Source: Alkalithermobacter thermoalcaliphilus JW-YL-7 = DSM 7308
Lineage (GTDB): Bacteria; Bacillota; Clostridia; Peptostreptococcales; Peptostreptococcaceae
Direction: 5' to 3'
NCBI GenBank assembly: GCA_001584565.1
Contig: LSFY01000001.1
Span: 1,412,001 to 1,476,000 of the forward strand
Length of the DNA: 64,000 nt
Both the position numbers and the translations under genes were made by a program. Of the stretch, positions 1 to 10,615 are shown piece after piece; within the stretch, counting starts at the first letter, position 1; every line of letters starts with the position of its first letter. Below the pieces are notes generated by a model. It was given only the letters and a program-made list of their open reading frames with translations, was not told where the DNA came from and ran no database searches.

Positions 1-1229
1 TTAAATGCAACATTAGGAACTGTAGGAGCTATTATAACATCTACATCTTCAAATGCCTTTTCAAAATCTTGCTTTATTAAAGTTCTAACCTGAAGTGCTT
101 TTTTGTAATAAGCATCATAATATCCTGAACTAAGCGCATAAGTTCCTATAACTATTCTTCTTTTAACTTCCTCTCCAAATCCTTCACTTCTACTTTTTAT
201 ATATAAATCATCTAACGAATCAAATTCTTTTGTTCTATATCCATATCTTATTCCATCAAATCTTGCAAGGTTTGAACTAGCCTCACTAGGAGCTATAATA
301 TAATATGTTGCTACTGCATATTTAGTATGAGGAAGAGATATTTCTTTAACAATAGCTCCAAGTTCCTTTAATTGTTCAACTCCTGCAAGTACTGCTTTTT
401 TTACATCTTCATCTATTCCTTGTGCAAAATACTCTTTAGGAATTCCTATCTTTATTCCTTTAACATTTCCATCTAAAAATTTAGTATAATCTGGTACTTC
501 TATTGGCGAGCTTGTCCCGTCCATATCATCTTTCCCAGCTATTTCTTTTAATACTAATGCACAGTCATATACATCTTTAGTAAATATCCCTACTTGATCT
601 AAAGACGAACCAAATGCTATAAGTCCATATCTTGATACTCTTCCGTAAGTTGGCTTAAGCCCAACTATTCCTGTTAAAGCTGCTGGTTGTCTAACAGATC
701 CTCCAGTGTCTGAACCTAATGAACAAAATACCTGACCTGCTGCAACTGAAGAAGCAGAACCACCTGATGAACCACCTGGAACTTTATTTAAATCCCATGG
801 ATTTTTTGTTTTCTTAAATGCTGATGTTTCTGTTGAAGAACCCATAGCAAATTCATCCATATTTGTTTTCCCTATAAGAACAGTCCCGCTTTTATTTAAC
901 TTTTCTACAACTGTTGCATTATATGGAGGAATAAAATTTTCTAGCATTCTTGATGCACAAGTAGTTTTTATTCCCTCTGTACATATATTATCTTTTATAG
1001 CTATAGGTATTCCTGCAAGAGAAGATACTTTTTCTCCATTTGCTATTTTTTTATCTACTTTCTTTGCTTGTTCAATAGCAACATCTTCTGTTATACATAA
1101 AAAAGAATCTACTTTTTTTTCTATTTCTTTCGCTTTTTCAAGCATTTTTTCTGTAAGTTCAAGCGCTGTTATTTCTCTATTTTTAATTTTTTCGCTTATT
1201 TGCTTTATAGTCATTTTATGTAAATCCAA
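1..1229 (-). CDS. gatA: Glutamyl-tRNA(Gln)/aspartyl-tRNA(Asn) amidotransferase subunit A, 3' end cut by window
   Basis: This is the catalytic amidase subunit of GatCAB, which converts misacylated Glu-tRNA(Gln) or Asp-tRNA(Asn) to the amide form. The reading frame is open to the left edge, so the C-terminus is missing. The amidase signature is visible: a catalytic Lys in IPIAIKDN near residue 77, then the Gly/Ser-rich GGSSGGSAS stretch with the cis-Ser and nucleophilic Ser. The start is taken as TTG at 1229 because AAAGGAG lies 7 nt upstream; the first in-frame ATG is at 1214. It lies 15 nt after gatC; gatB would be expected just outside the window. Confidence 0.95.
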   Translation of the reverse strand, partial: MDLHKMTIKQISEKIKNREITALELTEKMLEKAKEIEKKVDSFLCITEDVAIEQAKKVDKKIANGEKVSSLAGIPIAIKDNICTEGIKTTCASRMLENFIPPYNATVVEKLNKSGTVLIGKTNMDEFAMGSSTETSAFKKTKNPWDLNKVPGGSSGGSASSVAAGQVFCSLGSDTGGSVRQPAALTGIVGLKPTYGRVSRYGLIAFGSSLDQVGIFTKDVYDCALVLKEIAGKDDMDGTSSPIEVPDYTKFLDGNVKGIKIGIPKEYFAQGIDEDVKKAVLAGVEQLKELGAIVKEISLPHTKYAVATYYIIAPSEASSNLARFDGIRYGYRTKEFDSLDDLYIKSRSEGFGEEVKRRIVIGTYALSSGYYDAYYKKALQVRTLIKQDFEKAFEDVDVIIAPTVPNVAF

Positions 1230-1244
1230 ATTACTCACTCCTTT

Positions 1245-1529
1245 CTAGTCTAATACTTTAGGCACTTTAAAACATCCCATTTCTTTATCTGGTGCATTTT
1301 GAAGAACTTTTTCTCTATCTAGAGATTTTCCTACATTATCTTCTCTAAAGGCATTTTTTAGATCTATAGGATTATATGTAATATCTACATTATCTACATT
1401 TACCTCATCGAGCATTTTTACATAACTTAATACATTATCAAGCTTTTTTACTATCATGTCTATTTCGTCTTCTCTAAATTCTAGTTTTGCAAGTTTTGCT
1501 ACATTTTGTATTGTTGATTTATCTACCAT
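1245..1529 (-). CDS. gatC: Glutamyl-tRNA(Gln) amidotransferase subunit C
   Basis: A 94-residue protein of normal GatC length, the small subunit that wraps and stabilises GatA in the transamidosome. The N-terminal helix ending in LAKLEFREDEI and the central proline-bearing segment ITYNPIDLKNAFREDNV fit the family (usually a Pro-Leu-Arg-x-Asp motif near residue 70). It precedes gatA by 15 nt and follows a Crp/Fnr regulator gene, so ligA, the regulator, gatC and gatA could be cotranscribed. Confidence 0.95.
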   Translation of the reverse strand: MVDKSTIQNVAKLAKLEFREDEIDMIVKKLDNVLSYVKMLDEVNVDNVDITYNPIDLKNAFREDNVGKSLDREKVLQNAPDKEMGCFKVPKVLD

Positions 1530-1555
1530 AATTTCACTCCTTTCGATATAAAAGT

Positions 1556-2197
1556 CTAAGAAAAATTATACATCTTTTCATTAAAATAATCTAGGTTAAG
1601 AACTATCTTATCTTTATCATAATGAAAAGCTCCTTCTTCTTCAAGCTCTTTAAAGTTTCTCGAAACTACCTCTCTTGAACTTCCTATCATATTTGCTATC
1701 TTTTGTTTTGTATAAGGAAGTTTAAATATATGAGTTTTTTTAAGCTCATAGTGGTTATACAAAAATTTTATTAGTTTATCCTTAACAGTCTTTAATGATA
1801 GTATTTCTATTTGGTTATTTAAAATAAATATCTTTGTAGTTATTTCACTTAAGAATACTTCCATAAACTTTTTATTCATACTAGATATTTGTATAAGTGT
1901 ATCTTTAGTAATATTACCTATCTTACAGTCTTTATCTGCTATAACATATACAGGATAATGAAGTTGTTCAAATACCAATGCTTCTCCAAAAAAAGCTCCT
2001 TTTTTTAATATAGCAACTATCTGCTCTCTTCCATCTGTTGAATATTTTACAAGCCTTACACTCCCACCTAGTACAAACGATAAATATTTACATATATTAA
2101 GAGGGGTATATATTTGCTCTCCTTTTTTATACTCTTTTACAATCATGTTTTTATTTAAAAACTCCATCTCACTTTCATTTAGAAAATCTATCATCAT
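1556..2197 (-). CDS. Crp/Fnr family transcriptional regulator
   Basis: About 213 residues with the usual two-domain plan. An N-terminal cyclic-nucleotide-binding-like beta barrel (about residues 10-120, with the FFGEALVFE turn) is followed by a C-terminal winged helix (about 150-205, with TKQKIANMIGSSREVVSRN as the recognition-helix region). There is no N-terminal cysteine cluster, so it is unlikely to be an Fe-S oxygen sensor like Fnr. The ligand cannot be read from sequence. The frame also runs back to a GTG at 2203, but GGGG at about 5 nt spacing favours ATG at 2197 (or 2194). It lies just downstream of ligA on the same strand. Confidence 0.85.
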   Translation of the reverse strand: MMIDFLNESEMEFLNKNMIVKEYKKGEQIYTPLNICKYLSFVLGGSVRLVKYSTDGREQIVAILKKGAFFGEALVFEQLHYPVYVIADKDCKIGNITKDTLIQISSMNKKFMEVFLSEITTKIFILNNQIEILSLKTVKDKLIKFLYNHYELKKTHIFKLPYTKQKIANMIGSSREVVSRNFKELEEEGAFHYDKDKIVLNLDYFNEKMYNFS

Positions 2198-2212
2198 TAT
2201 CACCCCATATTT

Positions 2213-4249
<2,037 letters not shown>

Positions 4250-4289
4250 CTATTTTTTATCCTTAAATTTTAATTATACTAGAAAAATG

Positions 4290-5216
4290 CTATTCATTTA
4301 ATGCATTTTTCATCTTATATAAATTTTCTTTCATTTTATATATATAATCTTTTCCTTCCTTCATATCTTCTACAGTAATTCCTTCTATAGTATACAGTGT
4401 TTCTGTTTTTCCTCCCACTTCTTTAGCTAAAGTTTCGGATAGCTTAGACGTAACTAATTTGTCAAAAAATACAGTTTTTATTTCTTTTTCTTTCATTATT
4501 CTAGTTAAATCTGAAAGAACTTTTAAACTAGGTTCTTGATGAGACGATACTCCCGAAATACCTATTATATTTATTCCGTATCTATCTGCTAAATAATTGA
4601 ATGCTTCGTGAGATACTATTATTTCTTTTCTTTTTGTATTCGATAAATTCTCTTTGTATTCTTTATCTAACTCTATCAATTTATTTTTAAAGTCTTCAAA
4701 ATTCTGCATGTAATATTCTTTATTTTCACTATCAATCTTACAAAGAGCATTTTTTATTTCTTCACACATTCTTATAGCTCTTATAGGATCTAACCATATA
4801 TGTGGATCATATTCACCGTGATCATGACTACATCCTTTATGATTATGTATTTTTATAGGATCAGCAACTTCTCCTATCTTAATTATTTTTACATTATTTT
4901 TCTCAAGATCTGGTATTAATTTTTCAGCCCATGGCTCCATTTGAAGACCATTTAAAATCAATAAATCTGAATCTTTAATAGATGTTAACACTTTTAAACT
5001 AGGTTCAAACTCATGTGGTTCTGCTCCTGGTGGAATTATAAGATTTAGCTCTATTTTTTCTTTTCCTATTTTGTTTGCAAAATCATACATAGGGTAAAAA
5101 CTTGCATATACTTTTATTTTTTCTTCACTTACATTTGTAGTTTCAACTACATCTTCACTAGAGCATCCTGTAAAAAGTGTAAGTGTAAATAATAAAATAA
5201 ATAATATTTTCTTCAT
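4290..5216 (-). CDS. Zinc/manganese ABC transporter substrate-binding lipoprotein (ZnuA-like)
   Basis: A 308-residue lipoprotein with signal peptide and lipobox FTGC. It has the cluster A-I metal-binding fold: PPGAEPHEFEP near the first His ligand, an internal His/Asp-rich loop (HNHKGCSHDHGEYDPHIW), SHEAFNYLADRYG with a third His, and a late acidic ligand region (TVFFDKLVTSKLSETLA). The His-rich loop favours zinc over manganese. It stands alone: no permease or ATPase lies beside it, so it must serve a transporter encoded elsewhere or work as a scavenger. It is the last gene of a short unit before the ligA group. Confidence 0.88.
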   Translation of the reverse strand: MKKILFILLFTLTLFTGCSSEDVVETTNVSEEKIKVYASFYPMYDFANKIGKEKIELNLIIPPGAEPHEFEPSLKVLTSIKDSDLLILNGLQMEPWAEKLIPDLEKNNVKIIKIGEVADPIKIHNHKGCSHDHGEYDPHIWLDPIRAIRMCEEIKNALCKIDSENKEYYMQNFEDFKNKLIELDKEYKENLSNTKRKEIIVSHEAFNYLADRYGINIIGISGVSSHQEPSLKVLSDLTRIMKEKEIKTVFFDKLVTSKLSETLAKEVGGKTETLYTIEGITVEDMKEGKDYIYKMKENLYKMKNALNE

Positions 5217-5290
5217 AATGAATACCCCTTTCCCATTAAATTATTCTGTTTACAACAATTATTATATATTAATTTTATACAATTTAATCC

Positions 5291-5330
5291 AAAAAAATAA
5301 GGGCTTTGGAATACTTCCAAAGCCCTTATT
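5291..5330 (-). terminator. Rho-independent terminator of the DUF2680 gene
   Basis: A near-perfect 16-bp inverted repeat (arms 5296-5311 and 5315-5330, containing AAGGGCTTTGGAA) with a 3-nt loop, followed on the minus strand by a run of seven U. Confidence 0.92.
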
Positions 5331-5331
5331 T

Positions 5332-5688
5332 CTATTGTAAAGGAGCACTTTCTATTATATTTAGGTTTTCATTTGTGCAATTTTGACATTCTTTTTTAAA
5401 TCTTTTTCTTTGTTTTCTAAATCCATTATTTCTTTCATCTAAATTGTTAGGACATTCAAATCCATTTTGTCTGTGATACTCAATTTTCTCATTTAGTCTT
5501 TCATTCATTCTTTCTGCTTGTTCTTGAGTTATTCTTCCCTCTTTTAAAGCTTGAGCAATTTTCTCTCTTTTCCAAGTAGTCATTTCATTAAACCATGATG
5601 GTTCCTCTGATTTTGTATCAGCAAACGAAAATATTGAAGCTGATAAAATTAAAGTTGCTACTAATGCGAAAAATACAACTTTTTTCAT
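5332..5688 (-). CDS. Small secreted protein, DUF2680-like
   Basis: 118 residues. An N-terminal signal peptide (MKKVVFFALVATLILSAS, cleavage after FSFA) is followed by a helical segment with WFNEMTTWKREKIAQALKEG and ITQEQAERM. This resembles the DUF2680 family of short exported clostridial proteins. A Cys pair (CQNC) lies near the C-terminus. Function is unknown. The gene is divergent from a two-component system, and the shared spacer carries a paired OmpR-type operator, so it is probably a target of that system, perhaps in envelope homeostasis (inference). Confidence 0.75.
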   Translation of the reverse strand: MKKVVFFALVATLILSASIFSFADTKSEEPSWFNEMTTWKREKIAQALKEGRITQEQAERMNERLNEKIEYHRQNGFECPNNLDERNNGFRKQRKRFKKECQNCTNENLNIIESAPLQ

Positions 5689-5741
5689 TTTTCATTTCTC
5701 CTTTCATTTTTTATTTTGTTTAAGCTTATTATAGGCATAAA

Positions 5742-5794
5742 ATATGAAGATCTTATGAAGGTATCAAAAAACTTTCTTCATAAAATCTTCATAT
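5742..5794. promoter_or_regulatory. Paired direct-repeat operator between DUF2680 gene and two-component system
   Basis: Two 19-bp arms (5742-5760 and 5776-5794) form an inverted repeat matching at 18 of 19 positions. Each arm holds two near-identical hexamers whose starts are 11 bp apart (ATGAAG...ATGAAG in the left arm). Direct half-sites one helical turn apart are the usual binding pattern of OmpR/PhoB-type regulators; here one pair faces each divergent gene. Confidence 0.75.
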
Positions 5795-5840
5795 TTATTA
5801 ATTAGTATATATTAGATATACTTTTAAAAGAGGTGATTTT

Positions 5841-6539
5841 ATGAAAAAGAAAGTTTTAATAGTTGAAGATGAAGATAAAATTGCTGATATAGTAAAAGCT
5901 TATCTTGAAAATGAAGGTTTTGATGCTTATATATGTAAAAATGGAGTACAAGTAATTGATACATTTAGTAATAAATCGTTCGATGTTGTTATTTTAGATT
6001 TGATGCTTCCAGGGATTTCAGGAGAAGAAATATGCAAAAGACTGAGAACATTTTCAAATGTACCAATAATAATGTTAACTGCAAAGTCAGATGAAGAATC
6101 TAAACTTGAAGGATTTGCTCTAGGAGCTGATGATTATATAACTAAACCATTTAGTCCTAGAGAACTTGTAAGTAGGGTAAAAGCTTTACTTAGAAGAACA
6201 GAGAGTAAATCCTCTATTTTAGCAGACATAATTTCTTTTAATAATGATCTTGAAATAGATATAAGAAGACAAGAAGTAAGAAAAAATAACAAGCTAGTTT
6301 ATTTAACCCCAAATGAATACAAAATACTATTAACTTTAGCTTCTAATCCTAATCAAGTTTTTTCAAGAGAAGTTTTAATTGAAACTGCCTTTGGATTTGA
6401 TTACGATGGATTTTATAGAACTATAGACACACACATAAAGAATATAAGACAAAAGATAGAAGATAATCCTAAATCTCCAAAATATATAAAGACTGTATAT
6501 GGAGTTGGATATAAATTTGGAGGAAGCAATGAAACTTAA
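5841..6539 (+). CDS. OmpR/PhoB-family response regulator
   Basis: 232 residues. The N-terminal receiver domain (about 1-120) has the acidic pocket EDED, the phospho-accepting Asp in VVILDLMLPG (about residue 52) and the conserved Lys in DDYITKPFSPREL. The C-terminal winged helix (about 135-230, ending VYGVGYKF) is typical of the OmpR class. It overlaps the downstream kinase gene by 11 nt, so the two are translated together. The palindromic direct-repeat operator upstream suggests autoregulation. Confidence 0.95.
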   Translation: MKKKVLIVEDEDKIADIVKAYLENEGFDAYICKNGVQVIDTFSNKSFDVVILDLMLPGISGEEICKRLRTFSNVPIIMLTAKSDEESKLEGFALGADDYITKPFSPRELVSRVKALLRRTESKSSILADIISFNNDLEIDIRRQEVRKNNKLVYLTPNEYKILLTLASNPNQVFSREVLIETAFGFDYDGFYRTIDTHIKNIRQKIEDNPKSPKYIKTVYGVGYKFGGSNET

Positions 6540-7905
6540 TATAAGTAAAAAACTTATAATAAACTTTATAATTGTAACCTTAATATCATTAGTTGCAACT
6601 GGATTTATATCTAATTATATTATAGATAAAGAATTTGATATTTATCTAGAAAGAGAACATAAAAATAAAGTTAAAAAAATAGAATCAATCATACAATCTT
6701 CATTTGAAGAAAATAACAATATCTTAAAAAGTGATACTTTAACCCAATATGCTATGATTGAAAAATATTATATAGAAATCAAAGATTTGAACGAAAAAAC
6801 TATATATACTTCTGGAAATAAACACATGATTCTAAAAAACAAAATGAGAAATCACCGAATGATGAAAAGACAACTAGAATATGTATTTAGAGATTACAAA
6901 GAAGAAATTTATGATCTAATTGTAAATGACAAAAAAGTAGGAACTGTTATAATAGGATACTTCGGTCCTTCTAATATTTCATCTTCAGCTATTATATTTA
7001 AAAATTCTCTATATAAATCTATGGTAATTTCTTCTTGTATTTCTATAATTATAAGTCTATTTATAAGTATTACTTTATCAAGACAAATTTCAATTCCTAT
7101 AAAAAAAGTTACATCTATATCTAAGCAAATAACAAGGGGAAATTTACTTATAGATACTTGCGTTGATACAAATATAGATGAAATAAATGAGCTTTCTTCA
7201 TCTATAAATATACTAGCAAAAACACTAAAATCACAATACGATTTAAGAAAAAGACTAATTCGTGATATATCCCATGAAGTTAGAACCCCTCTTTCTAATA
7301 TAAAAGGATATCTAGAAGCCTTTATAGATGGAATTTTTGAATTAAATAAAAAAAATGTGCAAAGCTGTCTTGATGAAGTAAATAGACTATCAGGATTAAT
7401 TAATAATCTAAACGAAGTAATAAAACTTGAAAACTCAAATTACTTACTAAACAAAGAAAAATTTTCTTTGAAAGACACAATAAATGAAATAATAAAAATA
7501 TTATCAATTCAATTTGCTAAAAAAAATATAAACATTAACTATATAAAAGATGATGATTTTGAAGTTTTTATGGACAAAGATAAGTTTAAACAAATAATGT
7601 ATAACATTTTATCTAATGCATATAAATATTCTCATGAAAATTCTTCAATTAACATTAAGTCTATAGTAGATAAAGATATTATTATAACAATACAAGATTT
7701 TGGCGTTGGTATAAACTCGAAAGACTTACCACATATATTTGACTATCTTTATAGAGGAGATATATCAAGAAGTAAATTAACTGGGGGCTATGGGATAGGA
7801 CTTAGTATAACAAAATCATTAGTCAAAGCCCATGGAGGAAGTATTAGTGTAGAAAGTAAACTTGGATTTGGAACTAAATTCATACTTAAATTTCCAAAAG
7901 AATAA
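6529..7905 (+). CDS. Sensor histidine kinase
   Basis: About 458 residues. Two membrane segments (about 10-30 and 160-182) flank an extracytoplasmic sensing loop rich in Lys/Glu/Asn. Then come a HAMP linker, a HisKA domain with the phosphorylated His in DISHEVRTPLSN, and a HATPase domain with N box NILSNAYKYSH, G1 box DFGVGI and G2 box GGYGIGLSI. ATG at 6529 is used because GGAGG lies 5 nt upstream; the longer frame from 6499 reads within the regulator gene. The stimulus is not evident. Confidence 0.93.
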   Translation: MKLNISKKLIINFIIVTLISLVATGFISNYIIDKEFDIYLEREHKNKVKKIESIIQSSFEENNNILKSDTLTQYAMIEKYYIEIKDLNEKTIYTSGNKHMILKNKMRNHRMMKRQLEYVFRDYKEEIYDLIVNDKKVGTVIIGYFGPSNISSSAIIFKNSLYKSMVISSCISIIISLFISITLSRQISIPIKKVTSISKQITRGNLLIDTCVDTNIDEINELSSSINILAKTLKSQYDLRKRLIRDISHEVRTPLSNIKGYLEAFIDGIFELNKKNVQSCLDEVNRLSGLINNLNEVIKLENSNYLLNKEKFSLKDTINEIIKILSIQFAKKNININYIKDDDFEVFMDKDKFKQIMYNILSNAYKYSHENSSINIKSIVDKDIIITIQDFGVGINSKDLPHIFDYLYRGDISRSKLTGGYGIGLSITKSLVKAHGGSISVESKLGFGTKFILKFPKE

Positions 7906-7928
7906 GGCGATTTTTCGCCTTATTCTTT
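7897..7928. terminator. Bidirectional terminator between sensor kinase and fbpC
   Basis: A 14-bp inverted repeat (7897-7910 and 7915-7928, AAAGAATAAGGCGA and its complement) with a 4-T loop. It spans both convergent stop codons, so it can end both transcripts. Confidence 0.85.
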
Positions 7929-8963
7929 CCATATTACTATTTTATCTTTGTCTATACTAAATCTAACACTATCTCCTACTTTCAAATCCTTTGAAGGATC
8001 TTCATAGCATACTAAATCTAATATTTCCTTATCTTTAGTTATATAACTTATAAATACTTCTAAATAATCTCCAAAGTACGAAGTTGATCTTACTACTCCA
8101 CTTAAGTTACCTTCATCATTTATTCTTATACCACTTGGCTTGATAGAAAAATATACTTGTCCTGACATATTCTCTTTATTTTCTATGTTTATATCTGTAA
8201 AATCACAAGATAATATATTATTATTTATTTTTCCTTTAAATATATTACTAAAACCTATAAACTCAGCTACAAACTTGTTCTTTGGTTTTTCAAATATTTC
8301 CTTTGGAGTGCCTATTTGCTCTACAAATCCATTATTCATAACTATTACTCTATCTGATATTGCCATAGCCTCTTTTTGATCATGGGTTACAAATATTGCT
8401 GTAGATTTAGTCTTTTTTATAATAGATACTATTTCTCCTCTCATAGTTGTTCTAAGATCTGTATCTAAGTTAGAAAAAGGCTCATCAAACAATATTACCT
8501 TAGGACTTCTAATTAAAGCCCTTGCAAGAGCTACTCTTTGTTGTTGTCCTCCTGAAAGTTCTGATGGGTATCTTTTTTCAAGTCCACTTAACTTTACCAA
8601 ATGTAATACACTTTGCATTTTTGAGCTTAAATCTTTATCTTTTTTCATTCCGAATGATATATTTTCATAAACCGTTAAATGAGGAAATAAAGCATAATCT
8701 TGAAACACCATTCCAACACCTCTTTTTTGAGGTGGTATAAATGTGTTATCATCTACTATATATTCATTACCAAATCTTATTGTGCCGCTTTCAGGTTTTT
8801 CAAATCCAGCTATAAGCCTTAATGTTGTAGTCTTTCCACACCCACTAGGCCCTAATAGAGTAACTATTTCTCCATCTTTTATTTGTAAATCTACATTTGA
8901 TAATGCATATCTTTTTTCTCCTTTATATCTTTTAGATATATTTTTAAGTTCTATACTGGACAT
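7920..8963 (-). CDS. fbpC: Iron(III)-type ABC transporter ATP-binding protein
   Basis: About 347 residues, the energising subunit of the transporter encoded with the next two genes. Seen: Walker A GPSGCGKTT, Q loop VFQDYALFPH, signature LSGGQQQR, Walker B VILFDEP, H loop FVTHDQKEA, then a C-terminal TOBE-like region (about 240-345) typical of the CUT1/ferric subfamily. ATG at 8963 follows GGGGG; the ATG at 8984 lies inside the permease gene. The stop is covered by a bidirectional terminator. Confidence 0.92.
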   Translation of the reverse strand: MSSIELKNISKRYKGEKRYALSNVDLQIKDGEIVTLLGPSGCGKTTTLRLIAGFEKPESGTIRFGNEYIVDDNTFIPPQKRGVGMVFQDYALFPHLTVYENISFGMKKDKDLSSKMQSVLHLVKLSGLEKRYPSELSGGQQQRVALARALIRSPKVILFDEPFSNLDTDLRTTMRGEIVSIIKKTKSTAIFVTHDQKEAMAISDRVIVMNNGFVEQIGTPKEIFEKPKNKFVAEFIGFSNIFKGKINNNILSCDFTDINIENKENMSGQVYFSIKPSGIRINDEGNLSGVVRSTSYFGDYLEVFISYITKDKEILDLVCYEDPSKDLKVGDSVRFSIDKDKIVIWKE

Positions 8964-8973
8964 AATATCCCCC

Positions 8974-10614
8974 CTATTTTTCATTTATAAGAACCATTAG
9001 AGGATATATAGATACTAAAACTATCAAAAGAGCTGCCGGAGCTGCAAATTGATAAAACCCTTCACTTGCCTCCATCCAGACTCTAACTGCTAAAGTATCA
9101 AATCCTGCAGGCCTTAGTATAAGTGTTGTTGTAAGCTCTTTTAGTGAATTTACAAAAACTAACGCCCCTCCAGAAAAAATACCTGGTCTTATCAGTGGAA
9201 ATATAACCTTTGAAAGAATATATCCTTCGTTTTTACCTAAGTTTTTTGCAGCTTCATCTAAATTTTTTGGAACTAACTCAATAGCTGCTTCAGCTGATTT
9301 CATACACTGAGGTAAAAATCTTATTATATATGCTGTTATTACTATAAATGGAGTAGAATAAAATCTTGGAAAATACCTTATAAAAAATACAACTATTCCT
9401 AATGAAGTAATAACACCTGGAAGAACATATCCTGAATAAATCATTTTATTTATAATTTCGCTTATAAATGAATTGTATCTAGATTTTAAATATACTAATG
9501 GAATAGTTACAATCATACAAATTAACGTTGCAACTGTTGCTGAATATAAACTATTTTTTACAAACCCTATAAACCTAGCATTTATAGCTCCATTTAATAT
9601 TCCTCTTACAGACCATGATATTAAAACTGAAAAAGGTATAACTACTGATAAGAAGAATATAAATGATACAAATGCAAATGCTAAATATTTATATTTTCCT
9701 AAATGTATAATATTTATCTTTCTAGCTGACTTTGCAGACTGGGCATAGCTTTTTCTTTTCATTTTGTTTTCAAATATTATAATTACAAGTGTTATCATCA
9801 TTAAAAATAAGCTCAACACTGAAGATGCAACCATATCAAATCTTCCTGTCATTTGATAATATATACTACTTGCGAAGGTATTATATCTCATCATAGCTAT
9901 TGCACCAAAGTCTGAAAATATATATAAACATACTAAAAGTGCTGAAGATCCAATTGCTGGTCTAAGAAGAACCATAATTACTTTAAAAAATATCTCCTTA
10001 TATGAAAGACCTAAAGATAAAGCTGCCTCTTCATAATTTAGATTCAGCCTTTGTATAGCAGAAGAAACTATAAGATATACATAAGGGAAAGTAAAAATTG
10101 TCATAACAAGACTTACTCCCCAAAAACTATATATATTAAATGGAACAGTTCCAAATATATCTCTTAAAAGTCCTCTTGGTCCAAATACTATTATATAGGT
10201 TAAGGCTCCAACATACGGTGGCACAGCAAGAGGAAGAGCTGATGCTACCTTAAAGAACTTTCTAAAAGGTAAATCAGTTCTATTAATAAACCAAGCCAAA
10301 CTAACTCCTATAATTATAGTAAGTGTAGTTACAACAAATGCAAGTTTAAAAGTATTAATAAGAAGGGGTAAAATCCTACTTCCTAATAATAAAGACCATC
10401 TAGCCTTGTCAGCTTCGAAAACTTTTAAAATAACATATATAACTGGTATAAACATAAAAATAGCTACTATGCTAGAGAAAAGTAAAATATAATTTGAGGG
10501 AGGATTATCAAGCCATATTTTATGCCATATATCTTTTAATATATAGCATAAGGCCCGATGATTAGATCGGACCTTTTTATTTTCTATGGTAGTTTCGCAT
10601 TTTGCTAGGCTCAT
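8974..10614 (-). CDS. fbpB: Iron(III)-type ABC transporter permease, fused double unit
   Basis: 546 residues with about twelve predicted membrane helices and two permease half-domains, as in FbpB/SfuB ferric permeases. Each half carries an EAA loop for the ATPase (EEAALSLGLSYKEIFFKV near 200 and DEAAKNLGKNEGYILSKV near 470). It begins 1-2 nt after the binding-protein stop codon. The first 40 residues are polar and unusual for the family, and they are encoded across a hairpin at 10551-10574, so the true start could lie further in. Confidence 0.92.
   Translation of the reverse strand: MSLAKCETTIENKKVRSNHRALCYILKDIWHKIWLDNPPSNYILLFSSIVAIFMFIPVIYVILKVFEADKARWSLLLGSRILPLLINTFKLAFVVTTLTIIIGVSLAWFINRTDLPFRKFFKVASALPLAVPPYVGALTYIIVFGPRGLLRDIFGTVPFNIYSFWGVSLVMTIFTFPYVYLIVSSAIQRLNLNYEEAALSLGLSYKEIFFKVIMVLLRPAIGSSALLVCLYIFSDFGAIAMMRYNTFASSIYYQMTGRFDMVASSVLSLFLMMITLVIIIFENKMKRKSYAQSAKSARKINIIHLGKYKYLAFAFVSFIFFLSVVIPFSVLISWSVRGILNGAINARFIGFVKNSLYSATVATLICMIVTIPLVYLKSRYNSFISEIINKMIYSGYVLPGVITSLGIVVFFIRYFPRFYSTPFIVITAYIIRFLPQCMKSAEAAIELVPKNLDEAAKNLGKNEGYILSKVIFPLIRPGIFSGGALVFVNSLKELTTTLILRPAGFDTLAVRVWMEASEGFYQFAAPAALLIVLVSIYPLMVLINEK
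10551..10574. other. Hairpin inside the 5' end of the permease gene
   Basis: A 9-bp GC-rich inverted repeat (AGGCCCGAT and complement, one G-T pair) with a 6-nt loop. On the plus strand it is followed by CCTTTTTATTTT, which looks like an intrinsic terminator pointing against the operon. No plus-strand gene ends here, so its role is unclear. Confidence 0.5.
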
Positions 10615-10615
10615 T

